In this document: piece by piece, positions 26,419 to 35,390 of the stretch
Layout of the letters: each line of letters begins with the position of its first letter
Position numbering within the stretch: the first letter of the stretch is position 1
Assembly (NCBI GenBank): GCA_016795005.1
Contig: JAEUIV010000147.1
Coordinates: 1 to 41,020 of the forward strand
Source: Phycisphaerae bacterium
GTDB lineage: Bacteria; Planctomycetota; Phycisphaerae; Phycisphaerales; UBA1924
DNA: 41,020 bases
Direction of reading: 5' to 3'
Notes under the pieces: generated by a model
The model's input: only the letters and a program-made list of their open reading frames with translations
What the model was told of the DNA's origin: nothing
The model's database searches: none
Made by a program: the position numbers and the translations under genes

Positions 26419-27327
26419 CTCTCCCCCTCCGTCGACAAAGTGATGATCGAGCAGCGAGCCGCTTCATTCACGAAGCGCTCCATCAAAACCGCCTCCAAGG
26501 TCGCCGGCCTCAGGCTCGCGCTCTCGATGCTCGACCTCACCACGCTCGAAGGCAAAGACTCGCCCGAAAAGGTCCGCTCGCTCTGTCAGAAAGCGATGCG
26601 CCCCGATCCCGCCGATCCGACACTGCCCCACGTCGGCGCGGTCTGTGTTTATCCCAACCTCGTCGCCGCCGCCGTGCGCGAACTCGCCGCCTTTAACGCC
26701 TCCTCACCCACCCGGGTCCACGTCGCCAGCGTCGCCACCGGCTTCCCCAGCGGCCAATACCCGCTTTCGGTCCGGCTCGACGACACACGCCGCGCCATCG
26801 ACGACGGCGCCGACGAGATCGACATGGTCATCTCCCGTGGACTCTTCCTCGCGGGCGACCGCGCTGGGGTCTTCGACGAAATCGCCGCCGTGAAGGAAGT
26901 CTGCACCGGCCGCGCCGCACTCAAGGTCATCCTCGAAACCGGTGAACTCGAAACCTACGACAACGTCCGCGCCGCCTCCGACCTCGCCATCGCCGCGGGG
27001 CTGACCGAGGGAGATTTCATCAAGACCAGCACCGGCAAGGTCCAGCCGGCCGCCACCATGCCCGTCACGCTCGTCATGCTCGAATCCATCCGCGACCATT
27101 ACCTCAAGACCGGCGTGCGCATCGGCATGAAACCCGCCGGCGGGATCCGCACCGCCAAGCAATCACTCCACTACCTCGTCATGCTCAAGGAAACGCTCGG
27201 CGACCAATGGCTCCACCCCGACCGCTTCCGATTCGGCGCCAGCACCCTCACCAACGACATCCTCATGCAACTCGCCAAACAGCGCACCGGCACGTACGCG
27301 GCCCCGTACGACTTCGCGGACGCCTGA
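26416..27327 (+). CDS. deoC: deoxyribose-phosphate aldolase, long (animal DERA-like) form
   Basis: Cleaves 2-deoxyribose-5-phosphate to glyceraldehyde-3-phosphate and acetaldehyde in deoxynucleoside catabolism. The Schiff-base lysine is Lys203 in Phe-Ile-Lys-Thr-Ser-Thr-Gly-Lys, the second catalytic lysine is Lys239 in Gly-Met-Lys-Pro-Ala-Gly-Gly-Ile-Arg, and the acid is Asp136 in Glu-Ile-Asp-Met-Val-Ile. At 303 residues it is longer than the 220-260 of common bacterial enzymes and its N-terminal segment and central Ala-Thr-Gly-Phe-Pro-Ser-Gly-Gln block look like the longer DERA type found in animals and some bacteria. A GTG 15 codons upstream is in frame but less likely as start. Confidence 0.95.
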   Translation: MLSPSVDKVMIEQRAASFTKRSIKTASKVAGLRLALSMLDLTTLEGKDSPEKVRSLCQKAMRPDPADPTLPHVGAVCVYPNLVAAAVRELAAFNASSPTRVHVASVATGFPSGQYPLSVRLDDTRRAIDDGADEIDMVISRGLFLAGDRAGVFDEIAAVKEVCTGRAALKVILETGELETYDNVRAASDLAIAAGLTEGDFIKTSTGKVQPAATMPVTLVMLESIRDHYLKTGVRIGMKPAGGIRTAKQSLHYLVMLKETLGDQWLHPDRFRFGASTLTNDILMQLAKQRTGTYAAPYDFADA

Positions 27328-27647
27328 ATCCCGCGCCAGAGGCGAAAGAAGCTGAATTCTTCAGTATCGCGCATTTTTCGCGCAGATGACCCACCCGAGC
27401 CGCTTCGCAACATCGAACGTTTCACAAAAATTGCCGAATTTCAGCGGGAAGAAGCACCACACGTCGCACCGATGCTCCGTTCGATAACGGTTCGGTATGC
27501 GAGCAAACTTTCCCGAATCCATGGGTAACCCCTGTCCCGTCGCATACCGAGTCGATCATAAATTGCTACCCTTTAGACCGTTAGCGGCAGTCGTCGCTGG
27601 GGTGACCGCCGCGGGATCACGACCCCAAGCACATATTCGGAGCAGTC
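27328..27647. other. upstream region of the DUF11 lipoprotein gene
   Basis: No gene is seen in this 320-bp, comparatively AT-rich stretch. A perfect 9-bp inverted repeat CGGTATGCG (27493-27501) / CGCATACCG (27541-27549), with arms 39 nt apart, stands just before a TACCCT -10-like box (27567-27572), so it could be an operator or looped regulatory site. A leader of about 70 nt would follow, with GGAG ahead of the ATG at 27648. Confidence 0.3.
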
Positions 27648-29288
27648 ATGAAACTTTCGCGTCTCACATCTTCGCTGGCCTCGATGGCTCTGCTGGCAGC
27701 CACTGTCGTGCTCGCCGGCGGGTGCGCCGAGGGGAACGCTACCGCCGACCGCAGCACCTACAGCCGTCCGTGGTACGGCGGGTACTTCCCGCACAAGGCT
27801 GAACCGATGCCGGCCCCGGCCCCCGCCCCGGCCGCCGCACCCGCGCCGGCCCCCGTCGGCACCTGCGCCAACTATCGTCCCGCCATCACCGCGGACCACA
27901 GCCTCGCGGAACTCTCGTTCCCCACGGGCGACAAGCGCTCGAGCGCCCTCATGCTCCAGCAGGTCATGCCCAAGCAGGTCCGAGCCGGCGCCAACTATGA
28001 GATGGAGGTCCATGTCACCAACATCACCGCCGGCACCCTCCAGAACGTCGTCGTCACCGACGAGTCGATGGACAACATGACCATCGTCTCCTCTACCCCG
28101 CCCGCCGGTCGCGGCGCCTCGGGCAACGCCCAGTGGAGCATCGGCGACCTCGGCCCCTGCAAGACAACCATCATCAAGATCACCGCCAAGGCGGACAAGG
28201 TCGGCAACGCCACCAACTGCCTCAGCGTCTCCTACAACAACACCCTCTGCTCGGCCCTCCAGGTCGTCCAGCCGGCCCTCCAGCTCACCAAAACCATGAC
28301 GAGCGAAGCCATGGTCTGCGACGCCATCACCGCCACCATCGAGGTCAAGAACACCGGCACCGGCGCCGCCGAGAACGTGGTCATCAAGGACAACCTCCCC
28401 GCGGGCCTCACCACCGCCGACGGAAAGCAGTCGGTCGAACTCGCGGTCGGCACCCTCGCCGGAGGCCAGAGCGCCACCCGCACCATGCAACTCAAGGCCA
28501 CCAAGAAGGGCCGATTCGAGAACAACGCGACCGCCTCCGCCACCGGGGGCCTCTCCGCCAACTCGAACACCGTGGCCGTCGTCGTCAAACAGCCGGAACT
28601 CGCCATCAGCATCAAGTGCCCCGAGCGCGTCTTCCTCGGCCGCGATGCCAAGTATGACATCACCGTCGCCAACAAGGGTGATGCCGTCTGCAACAACACC
28701 ACCCTCGTCGCCAACATCGCCGGCGGAACCTTCAAGTCCGCCTCGGACGGCGGGACCGCCAACGCGACCGGCGCCAACTGGAACCTCGGCTCCATCCCCG
28801 CCGGCGGAACCAAGACCGTCAGCGTGACCCTCGGCTCGGGCGCCATCGGCACCGCCAGCGTCAGCGCCACCGCCAACTGCGCGTGCGCTTCGCCGGTCAC
28901 CGCCGATTGCAAGACCGACCTCCAGGGCATCCCGGCCATCCTCGTCGAGTGCGTCGATGACCCCGACCCGATCGAAGTCGGCGGCAACACCGTCTACACC
29001 ATCACCGTCACCAACCAGGGCTCGGCCCCGGGCACCGGCATCAAGGTCCTCGCCGAGATGGCTCCGCAGCAGGACTTCGTCTCCGGCACCGGCACCACCG
29101 CCGTCACCGCCGCGGGCAAGACCATCACCATGGCCACTCTCCCGACCCTGGCCCCGAAGGCGACCGCCACCTGGCGCGTCACCGTCAAGGCGAACGCCGC
29201 CGCCGACGTCCGCTTCCGCATCAAGGTCACCTCTGACCAGTTCTCGAACCCGATCGAAGAGACCGAGTCGACGAACCTGTACCAGTAA
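27648..29288 (+). CDS. Cys-rich DUF11-repeat lipoprotein (OmcB-like)
   Basis: A 546-residue envelope protein. The signal peptide ends in Val-Leu-Ala-Gly-Gly-Cys (Cys26), a slightly non-standard lipobox, so lipid anchoring is probable. A Pro-Ala linker follows (about 54-70). Three to four DUF11 (conserved repeat) modules of about 110 residues come next, each with Asn-x-Gly-Thr/Asp near its core, Val-x-Asp-x-Leu-Pro-x-Gly strands and Cys residues. The type is shared with the Cys-rich outer-membrane complex protein OmcB of Chlamydiae, another PVC phylum. A structural, possibly disulfide-linked, wall or outer-membrane role is inferred. A strong terminator follows. Confidence 0.87.
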   Translation: MKLSRLTSSLASMALLAATVVLAGGCAEGNATADRSTYSRPWYGGYFPHKAEPMPAPAPAPAAAPAPAPVGTCANYRPAITADHSLAELSFPTGDKRSSALMLQQVMPKQVRAGANYEMEVHVTNITAGTLQNVVVTDESMDNMTIVSSTPPAGRGASGNAQWSIGDLGPCKTTIIKITAKADKVGNATNCLSVSYNNTLCSALQVVQPALQLTKTMTSEAMVCDAITATIEVKNTGTGAAENVVIKDNLPAGLTTADGKQSVELAVGTLAGGQSATRTMQLKATKKGRFENNATASATGGLSANSNTVAVVVKQPELAISIKCPERVFLGRDAKYDITVANKGDAVCNNTTLVANIAGGTFKSASDGGTANATGANWNLGSIPAGGTKTVSVTLGSGAIGTASVSATANCACASPVTADCKTDLQGIPAILVECVDDPDPIEVGGNTVYTITVTNQGSAPGTGIKVLAEMAPQQDFVSGTGTTAVTAAGKTITMATLPTLAPKATATWRVTVKANAAADVRFRIKVTSDQFSNPIEETESTNLYQ

Positions 29289-29339
29289 TGTCGCACCGAT
29301 GACGGGGAGTGAATCCCCGGTCAGATCATGACTGAACGA

Positions 29340-29373
29340 CGGGCGGGGTCCACGGACCCCGCCCGTTTTTTTT
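29340..29373 (+). terminator. Rho-independent terminator between DUF11 gene and nadE
   Basis: An 11-bp perfect GC-rich stem (29340-29350 with 29355-29365), loop CACG, followed by eight T residues. A smaller GGGG/CCCC hairpin (about 29296-29319) precedes it. The two flanking genes are convergent. Confidence 0.95.
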
Positions 29374-29405
29374 CGCCGTACCGCTCACCACGCCCCCCGC
29401 CTCGA

Positions 29406-31100
29406 TCACCCTCGATATCCCTGCGCGATCGGCCAGCGGCGCCCCGGGCCAAACGTCAGCCCGGTCACTTTCAGCCCGGTCGCCATCTGTCGCCGCTTGT
29501 ACTCGCTCGTGTCGATCAAGCGAACGATCCGCCGGACAATCGCGCTGTCAAAGCCCGTCTCCCGTTCGATCCGCGCGGCGCACTGCCGCCCCTCCACGTA
29601 CCGTTCGATGATCTCATCCAGCATCTCATACGGCGGCAGCGAATCCTGGTCCGTCTGGTTGGGCCTCAGCTCCGCGCTCGGCGCTTTCGTGATCGACGCC
29701 TCGGGGATCGGCGGCGAAGCAAAACCGGCCCGCCGAGGCTCCGCGTTGATCCACCTCGACAGCCTGTACACCTGCTCCTTCGTCACGTCGGACAGCACCG
29801 CCAGCCCGCCGTTCATATCGCCGTAGAGCGTGCAATACCCGACCGCCAGTTCGGACTTGTTCCCCGTCGTCAGCAGGATCGCCCCCGTCTTGTTGCTCAC
29901 CGCCATGAGTAGCAGCCCGCGCACCCGCGACTGCACGTTCTCCTCGGTCACGCCGCTCTCGGCGCTCGCGCCGATCGAACGCCACATCGCGCCGAGCGAC
30001 GCCTCGACCGCGGCGTGCGGCCCGTCGATCGGCATCAACCGCCAGGACATCCCGAGATTCTCAGCCAGCGCCCGCGCATCCTCCACCGAACCCGCCGACG
30101 AATAGCGGCTCGGCAGACCGATCCCCAGCACACGATCCGCCCCCAGCGCCGCCGAAGCGATGCACGCCGTCAGCGCCGAATCGATCCCGCCGGAAAGCCC
30201 CAGGACGCACGAGCGAAACCCGGTCTTCCGGCAATAGTCACGCACCCCCAGCACCAGCGCCCGGAAAAGCAGCGACTCGTCCGACGCGCCGCGCAACGGA
30301 TCATCCACCCCGGCGCGCGCGCTCCACCGACCATCACTCGGCACGTCAACCAGAACCACCGCCTCTTCAAACCCCGGCCCCGCCGCCACCAGCCGCGCGC
30401 CCGAATCGCCCGGCACAAACACCGCCGCGTGACCGTCAAAGATCAGGTCATCGTTTCCTCCAACCTGATTCACCGCCGCCACCGCCACGCCGTGCCGCTC
30501 CACGTGACGAGTCAGGATCGCGCGCTGACGCGCGCCCTTCCCGAGCACGAAGGGACTCGCCGACGGATTCACGATCAGGCTCGCCCCCGACGCGACCAGG
30601 TCGCCCACCGGATCGCCCCGCCCCCGGTACCGATGATCGCTCCCGACGTCCGCCCCCTTCCACAGGTCCTCGCACACGCTCACGCCGACACGCACCCCGC
30701 TCGCTTCGACCACCAGCGGCCGATCCCCCGCCTCGAAATACCGATCCTCATCGAACACGTCGTACGTCGGCAGCAGCCGCTTGTCGTACCGCGCGATGAT
30801 CTCCCCATCTCGCATCACCAGGACGCTGTTGGTGGTTCCCGACTCCCGCCACGGACACCCCGCCATCACCGTCACGCCGCGCACGCCCGCCGCAAGCCCG
30901 ACCGCCGCGTCCCGCGCCGCCTCCAGGAACCCTTCCTGATGCAGCAGGTCCCTCGGCGGATAGCCCGTCAACGCCAACTCCGGAAACACCACCAACTCCG
31001 CTCCGCCCGACTTCGCCCGCTCAACCCACTCCGCCACCCGTCGGGCGTTCCCCGAAACATCACCCACCACGGGGTTAAACTGGACAAGCGCGAGTTTCAC
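29406..31100 (-). CDS. nadE: glutamine-dependent NAD+ synthetase
   Basis: Makes NAD+ from nicotinate adenine dinucleotide, ATP and glutamine. The 564-residue protein has an N-terminal nitrilase-fold glutaminase domain with triad Glu41 (Phe-Pro-Glu-Leu-Ala-Leu-Thr-Gly-Tyr), Lys107 (Asp-Lys-Arg-Leu-Leu-Pro) and Cys143 (Val-Cys-Glu-Asp-Leu-Trp). The synthetase domain begins near residue 275, with the PP-loop Ser-Gly-Gly-Ile-Asp-Ser at 303-308 and Thr-Gly-Asn-Lys-Ser-Glu downstream. Both halves are intact. The start is GTG at 31100; TAGAAT (31107-31112, minus) ends 6 nt upstream and there is no ribosome site, as at other leaderless genes here. Confidence 0.96.
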   Translation of the reverse strand: MKLALVQFNPVVGDVSGNARRVAEWVERAKSGGAELVVFPELALTGYPPRDLLHQEGFLEAARDAAVGLAAGVRGVTVMAGCPWRESGTTNSVLVMRDGEIIARYDKRLLPTYDVFDEDRYFEAGDRPLVVEASGVRVGVSVCEDLWKGADVGSDHRYRGRGDPVGDLVASGASLIVNPSASPFVLGKGARQRAILTRHVERHGVAVAAVNQVGGNDDLIFDGHAAVFVPGDSGARLVAAGPGFEEAVVLVDVPSDGRWSARAGVDDPLRGASDESLLFRALVLGVRDYCRKTGFRSCVLGLSGGIDSALTACIASAALGADRVLGIGLPSRYSSAGSVEDARALAENLGMSWRLMPIDGPHAAVEASLGAMWRSIGASAESGVTEENVQSRVRGLLLMAVSNKTGAILLTTGNKSELAVGYCTLYGDMNGGLAVLSDVTKEQVYRLSRWINAEPRRAGFASPPIPEASITKAPSAELRPNQTDQDSLPPYEMLDEIIERYVEGRQCAARIERETGFDSAIVRRIVRLIDTSEYKRRQMATGLKVTGLTFGPGRRWPIAQGYRG

Positions 31101-31112
31101 CAGCCCATTCTA
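31100..31112 (-). promoter_or_regulatory. TAGAAT -10 box before nadE (leaderless GTG start)
   Basis: TAGAAT (31107-31112, minus) ends 6 nt before the GTG at 31100; no Shine-Dalgarno sequence. It is divergent to the TAGACT box at 31150 that serves the secreted unknown. Confidence 0.55.
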
Positions 31113-31197
31113 GATGCCGCCCGACGCCACGCACCCCCACCCACGCCGGTAGACTCCTTTTCAGCCACCTTTCGAAAATCATCCCATGGAGCCATCA

Positions 31198-32112
31198 ATG
31201 CTTCGCAACCTGGTCCGTCCGTTCGTCGCCGTGCTTCTCGCCGCGTCCGTCTCCGCCGCCCAGTCCGAGGTCTCACTCAAGCCCGTCCTCCGCAAGGGTG
31301 ACGAGTTCGCGTACAGCCTCGGCATGGCCGTCGATGTCTCGCAACAGATGGGTGAAGGCCAGCCCGAACAAGTCACGCCGCTCCGGGTCAGCGCGCGCCT
31401 CCGCATGAAGGTCCTCGAGGTCACCCCCGCCGGCGCCGCCAAGCTCGAAGGAACCTTCGAGGAGGCAATGGTCCAGGCCCCCATCGGCGATCAGCAGGTC
31501 GGATTCGAATGGCCCGCCGCCGCGCTCCCCGACAACGCCCCCGCCGTCGCACGCCTGGGAGAAACGCTCGAAAAGGCGATCCTTTCCATTGACGTGGACG
31601 ACGCCGGCAGGGCGACCGTCACCTCCGGCCTCGAAAAGTTCGTCCAGGCCGCCTCCAAACTCGACTACCCCGACGATCGCTTCATGGGCTTCTTCACCAA
31701 CGAGAAACTCTCGAACGCCATCACCCCGATCTTTGAACTCGACGGCGCATGGAAAGCCCCCCGTGTCGTCGGCCGGGGATGGCAGTCAACCGACCTCATC
31801 CCGATGCCCCCCGCCGGCGCCATCGAAATCACCACCGACTACGTGGTCAACGAGGCGGACTCCGACACCATCACGTGCTACGGCCAGTACTCCCTCACGC
31901 TCAAGCGGCCGGAAAACCCCGCGGACGACGTCGCCACCGTCAACCTGGGAAGCGAATCCGCCGGAGGATGCCGCATCGTCTACGACCGGCACCGCATGCT
32001 CCTGCAACTCCGGAAATCCAGCGTCACCATCAACACCGACTGGGTGCTCGGCAACGTGAACATCAAGCAGAAGCAGGTCTCAGTAATGAACATCCGCCTC
32101 ATCGAGCAGTAA
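31198..32112 (+). CDS. secreted protein of unknown function (DUF6263-like)
   Basis: The protein of about 304 residues has a signal peptide (about residues 1-17, cleavage near Val-Ser-Ala-Ala-Gln). The mature part has a beta-rich pattern beginning with Leu-Arg-Lys-Gly-Asp-Glu-Phe-Ala-Tyr and continuing with alternating hydrophobic strands, reminiscent of DUF6263-type secreted proteins; I am not sure of the family. No motif for catalysis. An ATG at 31186 is possible, but GGAG at 31188-31191 is well placed for 31198. TAGACT at 31150-31155 is a candidate -10 box. It lies 40 nt upstream of a TlpA-like gene on the same strand, so co-transcription is likely. Confidence 0.75.
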   Translation: MLRNLVRPFVAVLLAASVSAAQSEVSLKPVLRKGDEFAYSLGMAVDVSQQMGEGQPEQVTPLRVSARLRMKVLEVTPAGAAKLEGTFEEAMVQAPIGDQQVGFEWPAAALPDNAPAVARLGETLEKAILSIDVDDAGRATVTSGLEKFVQAASKLDYPDDRFMGFFTNEKLSNAITPIFELDGAWKAPRVVGRGWQSTDLIPMPPAGAIEITTDYVVNEADSDTITCYGQYSLTLKRPENPADDVATVNLGSESAGGCRIVYDRHRMLLQLRKSSVTINTDWVLGNVNIKQKQVSVMNIRLIEQ

Positions 32113-32152
32113 GCCCGCCGCGCCGCCATCACAACTCAAAAGGACCGCTCCC

Positions 32153-33124
32153 ATGACACGCCGCCTTCTCCTCGCCGCCTCGATCCTTCTCGCCCCCGCT
32201 TCCGCCGTCGCGCTCGCGGGCGAACCCTCCAGCGCCGCCGCCTCCGAATCAACCCGACTCACCATCGGCGAGCCGGCCCCCGCCCTCACCATCGACAAGT
32301 GGGTCAGGGGCGAGTCGATCCCCTCCTTCGAGAAGGGCAAGGTCTACGTCATCGAGTTCTGGGCCACGTGGTGCGGCCCATGCGTCCGCGCCATGCCCCA
32401 CCTCACCGAACTCTCCAAGCAGCACCGCGACGTCACCTTCGTCGCCGTCACCAAGCCCGACAAGCGCAACACCCTCGAAAAAGTCGAGGAGATGGTCAAG
32501 GCAAAGAACGCCGACGGCCTCATGCACTACACCGTCGCGTGGGACGAGTCCAAATCGACCACCAACGCCTACATGACCGCCGCCAATCAGCGCGGCATCC
32601 CCTGCGCCTTTGTTGTTGACAAGGAATCGCGCATCGCCTTCATCGGCCATCCCATGGAACTCGACGCCGCACTCGAAGGCGTCACCAAGGGAACATGGAA
32701 TCTCGCCGACGCCAAGGCCGCCTACGAAGCCGAATACGAGAAAGAAGCCAAGCGCAACGCCTTCTTCGAAGCCATGGACAAGGACGACACCGCCGGCGCC
32801 TACTCCATCGCCGACTCGCTCATCTCCAACTATTTCAAGGACGATCCGGGCACGCTGAACGCCATCGCCTGGACCATCGTGGACCCGGACGGCGAAGTCA
32901 CCGACAAGAACCTCGACATCGCCATGCGGGCCGCGAAGCGAGCCGTCGAACTCGATCCGAAGGACGCGGGAATCCTCGACACCCTCGCCCGGGTCCACTT
33001 CCTGAAGGGGGAGGTCGCCGTCGCCATCCGCACCCAGGAGGAAGCGATCTCCCACGCCAAGGACGCCGACATGAAGGCGGACCTCCAGGAAACGCTCGAC
33101 GAGTACAAGGCCGCCGGGAAATAA
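32153..33124 (+). CDS. TlpA-like thioredoxin-fold protein with C-terminal helical repeats
   Basis: A 323-residue exported protein: signal peptide about residues 1-22, then a TlpA/ResA-like thioredoxin domain with Glu-Phe-Trp-Ala-Thr-Trp-Cys-Gly-Pro-Cys (active-site Cys74 and Cys77) and a cis-Pro block Gly-Ile-Pro-Cys-Ala-Phe-Val at about 150-156. The last 150 residues are helical, with a TPR-like repeat near 255-320. It probably works as a periplasmic thiol-disulfide reductase; the helical part may bind a partner. AGGA lies upstream of the ATG, and the gene follows a secreted unknown 40 nt upstream. Confidence 0.9.
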   Translation: MTRRLLLAASILLAPASAVALAGEPSSAAASESTRLTIGEPAPALTIDKWVRGESIPSFEKGKVYVIEFWATWCGPCVRAMPHLTELSKQHRDVTFVAVTKPDKRNTLEKVEEMVKAKNADGLMHYTVAWDESKSTTNAYMTAANQRGIPCAFVVDKESRIAFIGHPMELDAALEGVTKGTWNLADAKAAYEAEYEKEAKRNAFFEAMDKDDTAGAYSIADSLISNYFKDDPGTLNAIAWTIVDPDGEVTDKNLDIAMRAAKRAVELDPKDAGILDTLARVHFLKGEVAVAIRTQEEAISHAKDADMKADLQETLDEYKAAGK

Positions 33125-33174
33125 GCGGAACGTGGCGCCACCGGCGAGGCCTCTTCACTCGCCCGCCGCCCGCG

Positions 33175-33759
33175 TCACGCCTTCATCCCCTCCCACACCC
33201 CCCGCATCGTCTTCGCCATCTCCTCCAGCGCGCTCGGGATCACGCGCACATTCGCGCACGCGCTCATGAAGTTCACATCCCCCGCCCAACGCGGCACTAC
33301 GTGCGCATGCACGTGCTCCGGCACCCCCGCCCCCGCCGCGTTCCCTTGATTCACCCCGATGTTCACCCCCTGCGGGTTCAGCGCACGCTCCACCAGATCC
33401 ACCGCCAGGTCCACCATCGACCAGAACTCCGCGCGCTGCGATTCTGAATACTCCAGCAGCCGACCGCGCGATTCCCCCAGGCACACCAGCAGGTGCCCAT
33501 TCGCGTACGGGTACCGGTTCAGCATGATCAGCCCGCCCCGCCCCGTCGCTTCCGTCCCGGTCCGCACGATCACATGATTCGCCGCGTCGTCCTGCGGGTT
33601 CAGCCAGTAGTCGCGCAGAAAACATGACCCCTTCGCGCGCCCCGCCGGCGCTCGCGCCTCGCCCGCCGCGCTCAACATCTGCATGTACGACATCCGCCAC
33701 GGAGCAAAGAGCGTCCGAGGCGCGGTTGACCCCGGGTTCGGTGAGGAGGCATCAGACAT
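33175..33759 (-). CDS. HIT-family (Ap4A-phosphorylase-like) hydrolase
   Basis: The 194-residue protein has the histidine triad His-Val-His-Ala-His-Val-Val-Pro-Arg-Trp near residues 150-160, preceded by the Asn-Arg-Tyr-Pro-Tyr-Ala-Asn-Gly-His nucleotide-binding segment, as in HIT proteins that cleave dinucleoside polyphosphates or nucleotidyl linkages. The Trp and Asn-x-Gly-x-Asn-x-Gly-x-x-Ala-Gly-Ala features are like Ap4A phosphorylase-type HIT enzymes. The start at 33759 follows TATCGT (33767-33772, minus) by 7 nt with no Shine-Dalgarno sequence; the longer frame opening at 33912 has no such support. Confidence 0.9.
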   Translation of the reverse strand: MSDASSPNPGSTAPRTLFAPWRMSYMQMLSAAGEARAPAGRAKGSCFLRDYWLNPQDDAANHVIVRTGTEATGRGGLIMLNRYPYANGHLLVCLGESRGRLLEYSESQRAEFWSMVDLAVDLVERALNPQGVNIGVNQGNAAGAGVPEHVHAHVVPRWAGDVNFMSACANVRVIPSALEEMAKTMRGVWEGMKA

Positions 33760-33772
33760 CCCGTCCACGATA
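33759..33772 (-). promoter_or_regulatory. TATCGT -10 box before the HIT gene (leaderless)
   Basis: TATCGT (33767-33772, minus) ends 7 nt before the ATG at 33759; no Shine-Dalgarno sequence. Confidence 0.5.
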
Positions 33773-33884
33773 CCCGCGCGCGGCCTCCTATGAGCCTGCG
33801 CGCTCCCGAACGAATCCCACGGAAGCAGCCGCCGGTACACTGCTCCGCTCGGCCCGCACGCACGATCCATCAGGAGCCTCGTCG

Positions 33885-35369
33885 ATGTTCGACTCGTTGA
33901 AGTTGTCCGCAACCACCCCGGCGAAAGCCGTCAACATCCTCGCCCACTTCAAGGGCCAGCCGCTCGACAAGGCCTCGGCCTCGCTCGACCGCACGGGCGC
34001 CGCCGCCGAAGCCCTCAAGCGCCCCGAAGCCACGGGCGATCTCGCTCGCGTCATCGAGGCCTTCGACTCCAAGGGCCATCGCACACTCATCGTCGGCCTG
34101 GGAGACAAGTCAAAGTTCAACCTCGGCCACCTCCGCGACGCCGCCGCCGCGATCGGACGAAAACTCGCCTCCATCAAGGCCACCGCCGCTTCCATCGACC
34201 TCGCCCCCGCGCTTCAATCCATCCGCGCCGACCTCACCGCCGCGGGGAGCGCCTTCGGCGAAGGCCTCGGCCTCGTCGCGTGGAACTGCGACGACTTCAA
34301 GGGTCCATCCAGGACAAACGACCGCCCGAAACTCACCGTCTCCACCCCGAACTCCACGTTCCGACAGGGAATCGAGCGAGGCCTCGCCCTCGCCGCCTCC
34401 GCCAACATCACCCGCACGCTCAGCCACACCCCGCCCAACATCTGCACGCCCGACTACATCGCGAGCAAGGCGCAGAAACTCGCGCGCGACACGGGACTCC
34501 GCTGCACCGTCTTCAAGGGCGCGCAACTCGAAAAGGAACGCTTCACCGGACTCATCAACGTCGGCAAGGCCAGCGAGAACAAGCCCTGCATGATCCGCCT
34601 CGAGTACCGCCCGCGCGGCGCCGCCAAAGCCGCCAAGCCCGCCGTCCTCATCGGCAAGACCATGACCTACGACTCCGGCGGCCTCTCCCTCAAGGTCAAC
34701 AACGGCATGCGCGGCATGAAGCGCGACAAGGACGGCGGATGCGCCGTCTTCGGCGCCATGCACGCCATCGCCACCACCATCAAGCCCAGGCGACCCGTCG
34801 TTGCCTTCCTCGCCGTCGCCGAAAACTCCGTCAGCGACCAGGCCTACCGTCCTGATGACATCATCACCTACCGCAACGGCGTCACCGTCGAAGTCACCAA
34901 CACCGACGCCGAGGGTCGCCTCGTCCTCGCCGATGCCCTCTGCTACGCCTGCGAAAAGGAAGACCCCGCCTTCATCGTCGACCTCGCCACACTCACCGGG
35001 GGCGTGGTCGTCGCCCTCGGCTCCACCTACGCCGGCATGTGGTGCGACGACGATGCCCTCCGAGCCAGAATCGAGGCCGCCAGCGCCGTCAGCGGCGAAC
35101 GAGTCTGGCGACTCCCCCACCACGACGAATACCGCGAAATGATGAAGTCCGACATCGCCGACATCATCAACTCCAACCCCGAACGCAAGGCCCACCCCAT
35201 CCAGGGCGCCGCCTTCCTCGCCTACTTCGTCGATCCGAAGATCCCGTGGTGCCACCTCGACATCGCGGGAGTCCACGCCACCGAAGGGGGCGACAAGGGG
35301 CCGTTCGTCAAGAACGCGAACACCGGCTGGGGCGTCCGCCTCCTGGCCGAACTGCTCGATTCAATGTGA
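33885..35369 (+). CDS. M17 leucyl aminopeptidase
   Basis: A 494-residue cytoplasmic dizinc aminopeptidase, similar in length to PepA. The metal and catalytic residues are all present: Lys258 (Ile-Gly-Lys-Thr-Met-Thr-Tyr-Asp), Asp263 (Asp-Ser-Gly-Gly), Asp281 (Met-Lys-Arg-Asp-Lys-Asp-Gly-Gly), Asp341 and Glu343 (Asn-Thr-Asp-Ala-Glu-Gly-Arg-Leu) and Arg345. It releases N-terminal amino acids during peptide turnover. AGGAG (33872-33876) lies upstream of the ATG, and TACACT at 33836-33841 is a candidate -10 box, giving a leader of about 40 nt. The frame upstream of 33885 is not coding. Confidence 0.95.
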   Translation: MFDSLKLSATTPAKAVNILAHFKGQPLDKASASLDRTGAAAEALKRPEATGDLARVIEAFDSKGHRTLIVGLGDKSKFNLGHLRDAAAAIGRKLASIKATAASIDLAPALQSIRADLTAAGSAFGEGLGLVAWNCDDFKGPSRTNDRPKLTVSTPNSTFRQGIERGLALAASANITRTLSHTPPNICTPDYIASKAQKLARDTGLRCTVFKGAQLEKERFTGLINVGKASENKPCMIRLEYRPRGAAKAAKPAVLIGKTMTYDSGGLSLKVNNGMRGMKRDKDGGCAVFGAMHAIATTIKPRRPVVAFLAVAENSVSDQAYRPDDIITYRNGVTVEVTNTDAEGRLVLADALCYACEKEDPAFIVDLATLTGGVVVALGSTYAGMWCDDDALRARIEAASAVSGERVWRLPHHDEYREMMKSDIADIINSNPERKAHPIQGAAFLAYFVDPKIPWCHLDIAGVHATEGGDKGPFVKNANTGWGVRLLAELLDSM

Positions 35370-35390
35370 CCCCGCTTCGCTCATCCGCGA

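Noticed and set aside
33129..33140. GTGGCGCCAC palindrome between the TlpA-like and HIT genes
   Set aside because: It resembles the GGTGGCAC arms of the REP-like cluster but is a short perfect palindrome with no loop or companion copies nearby.
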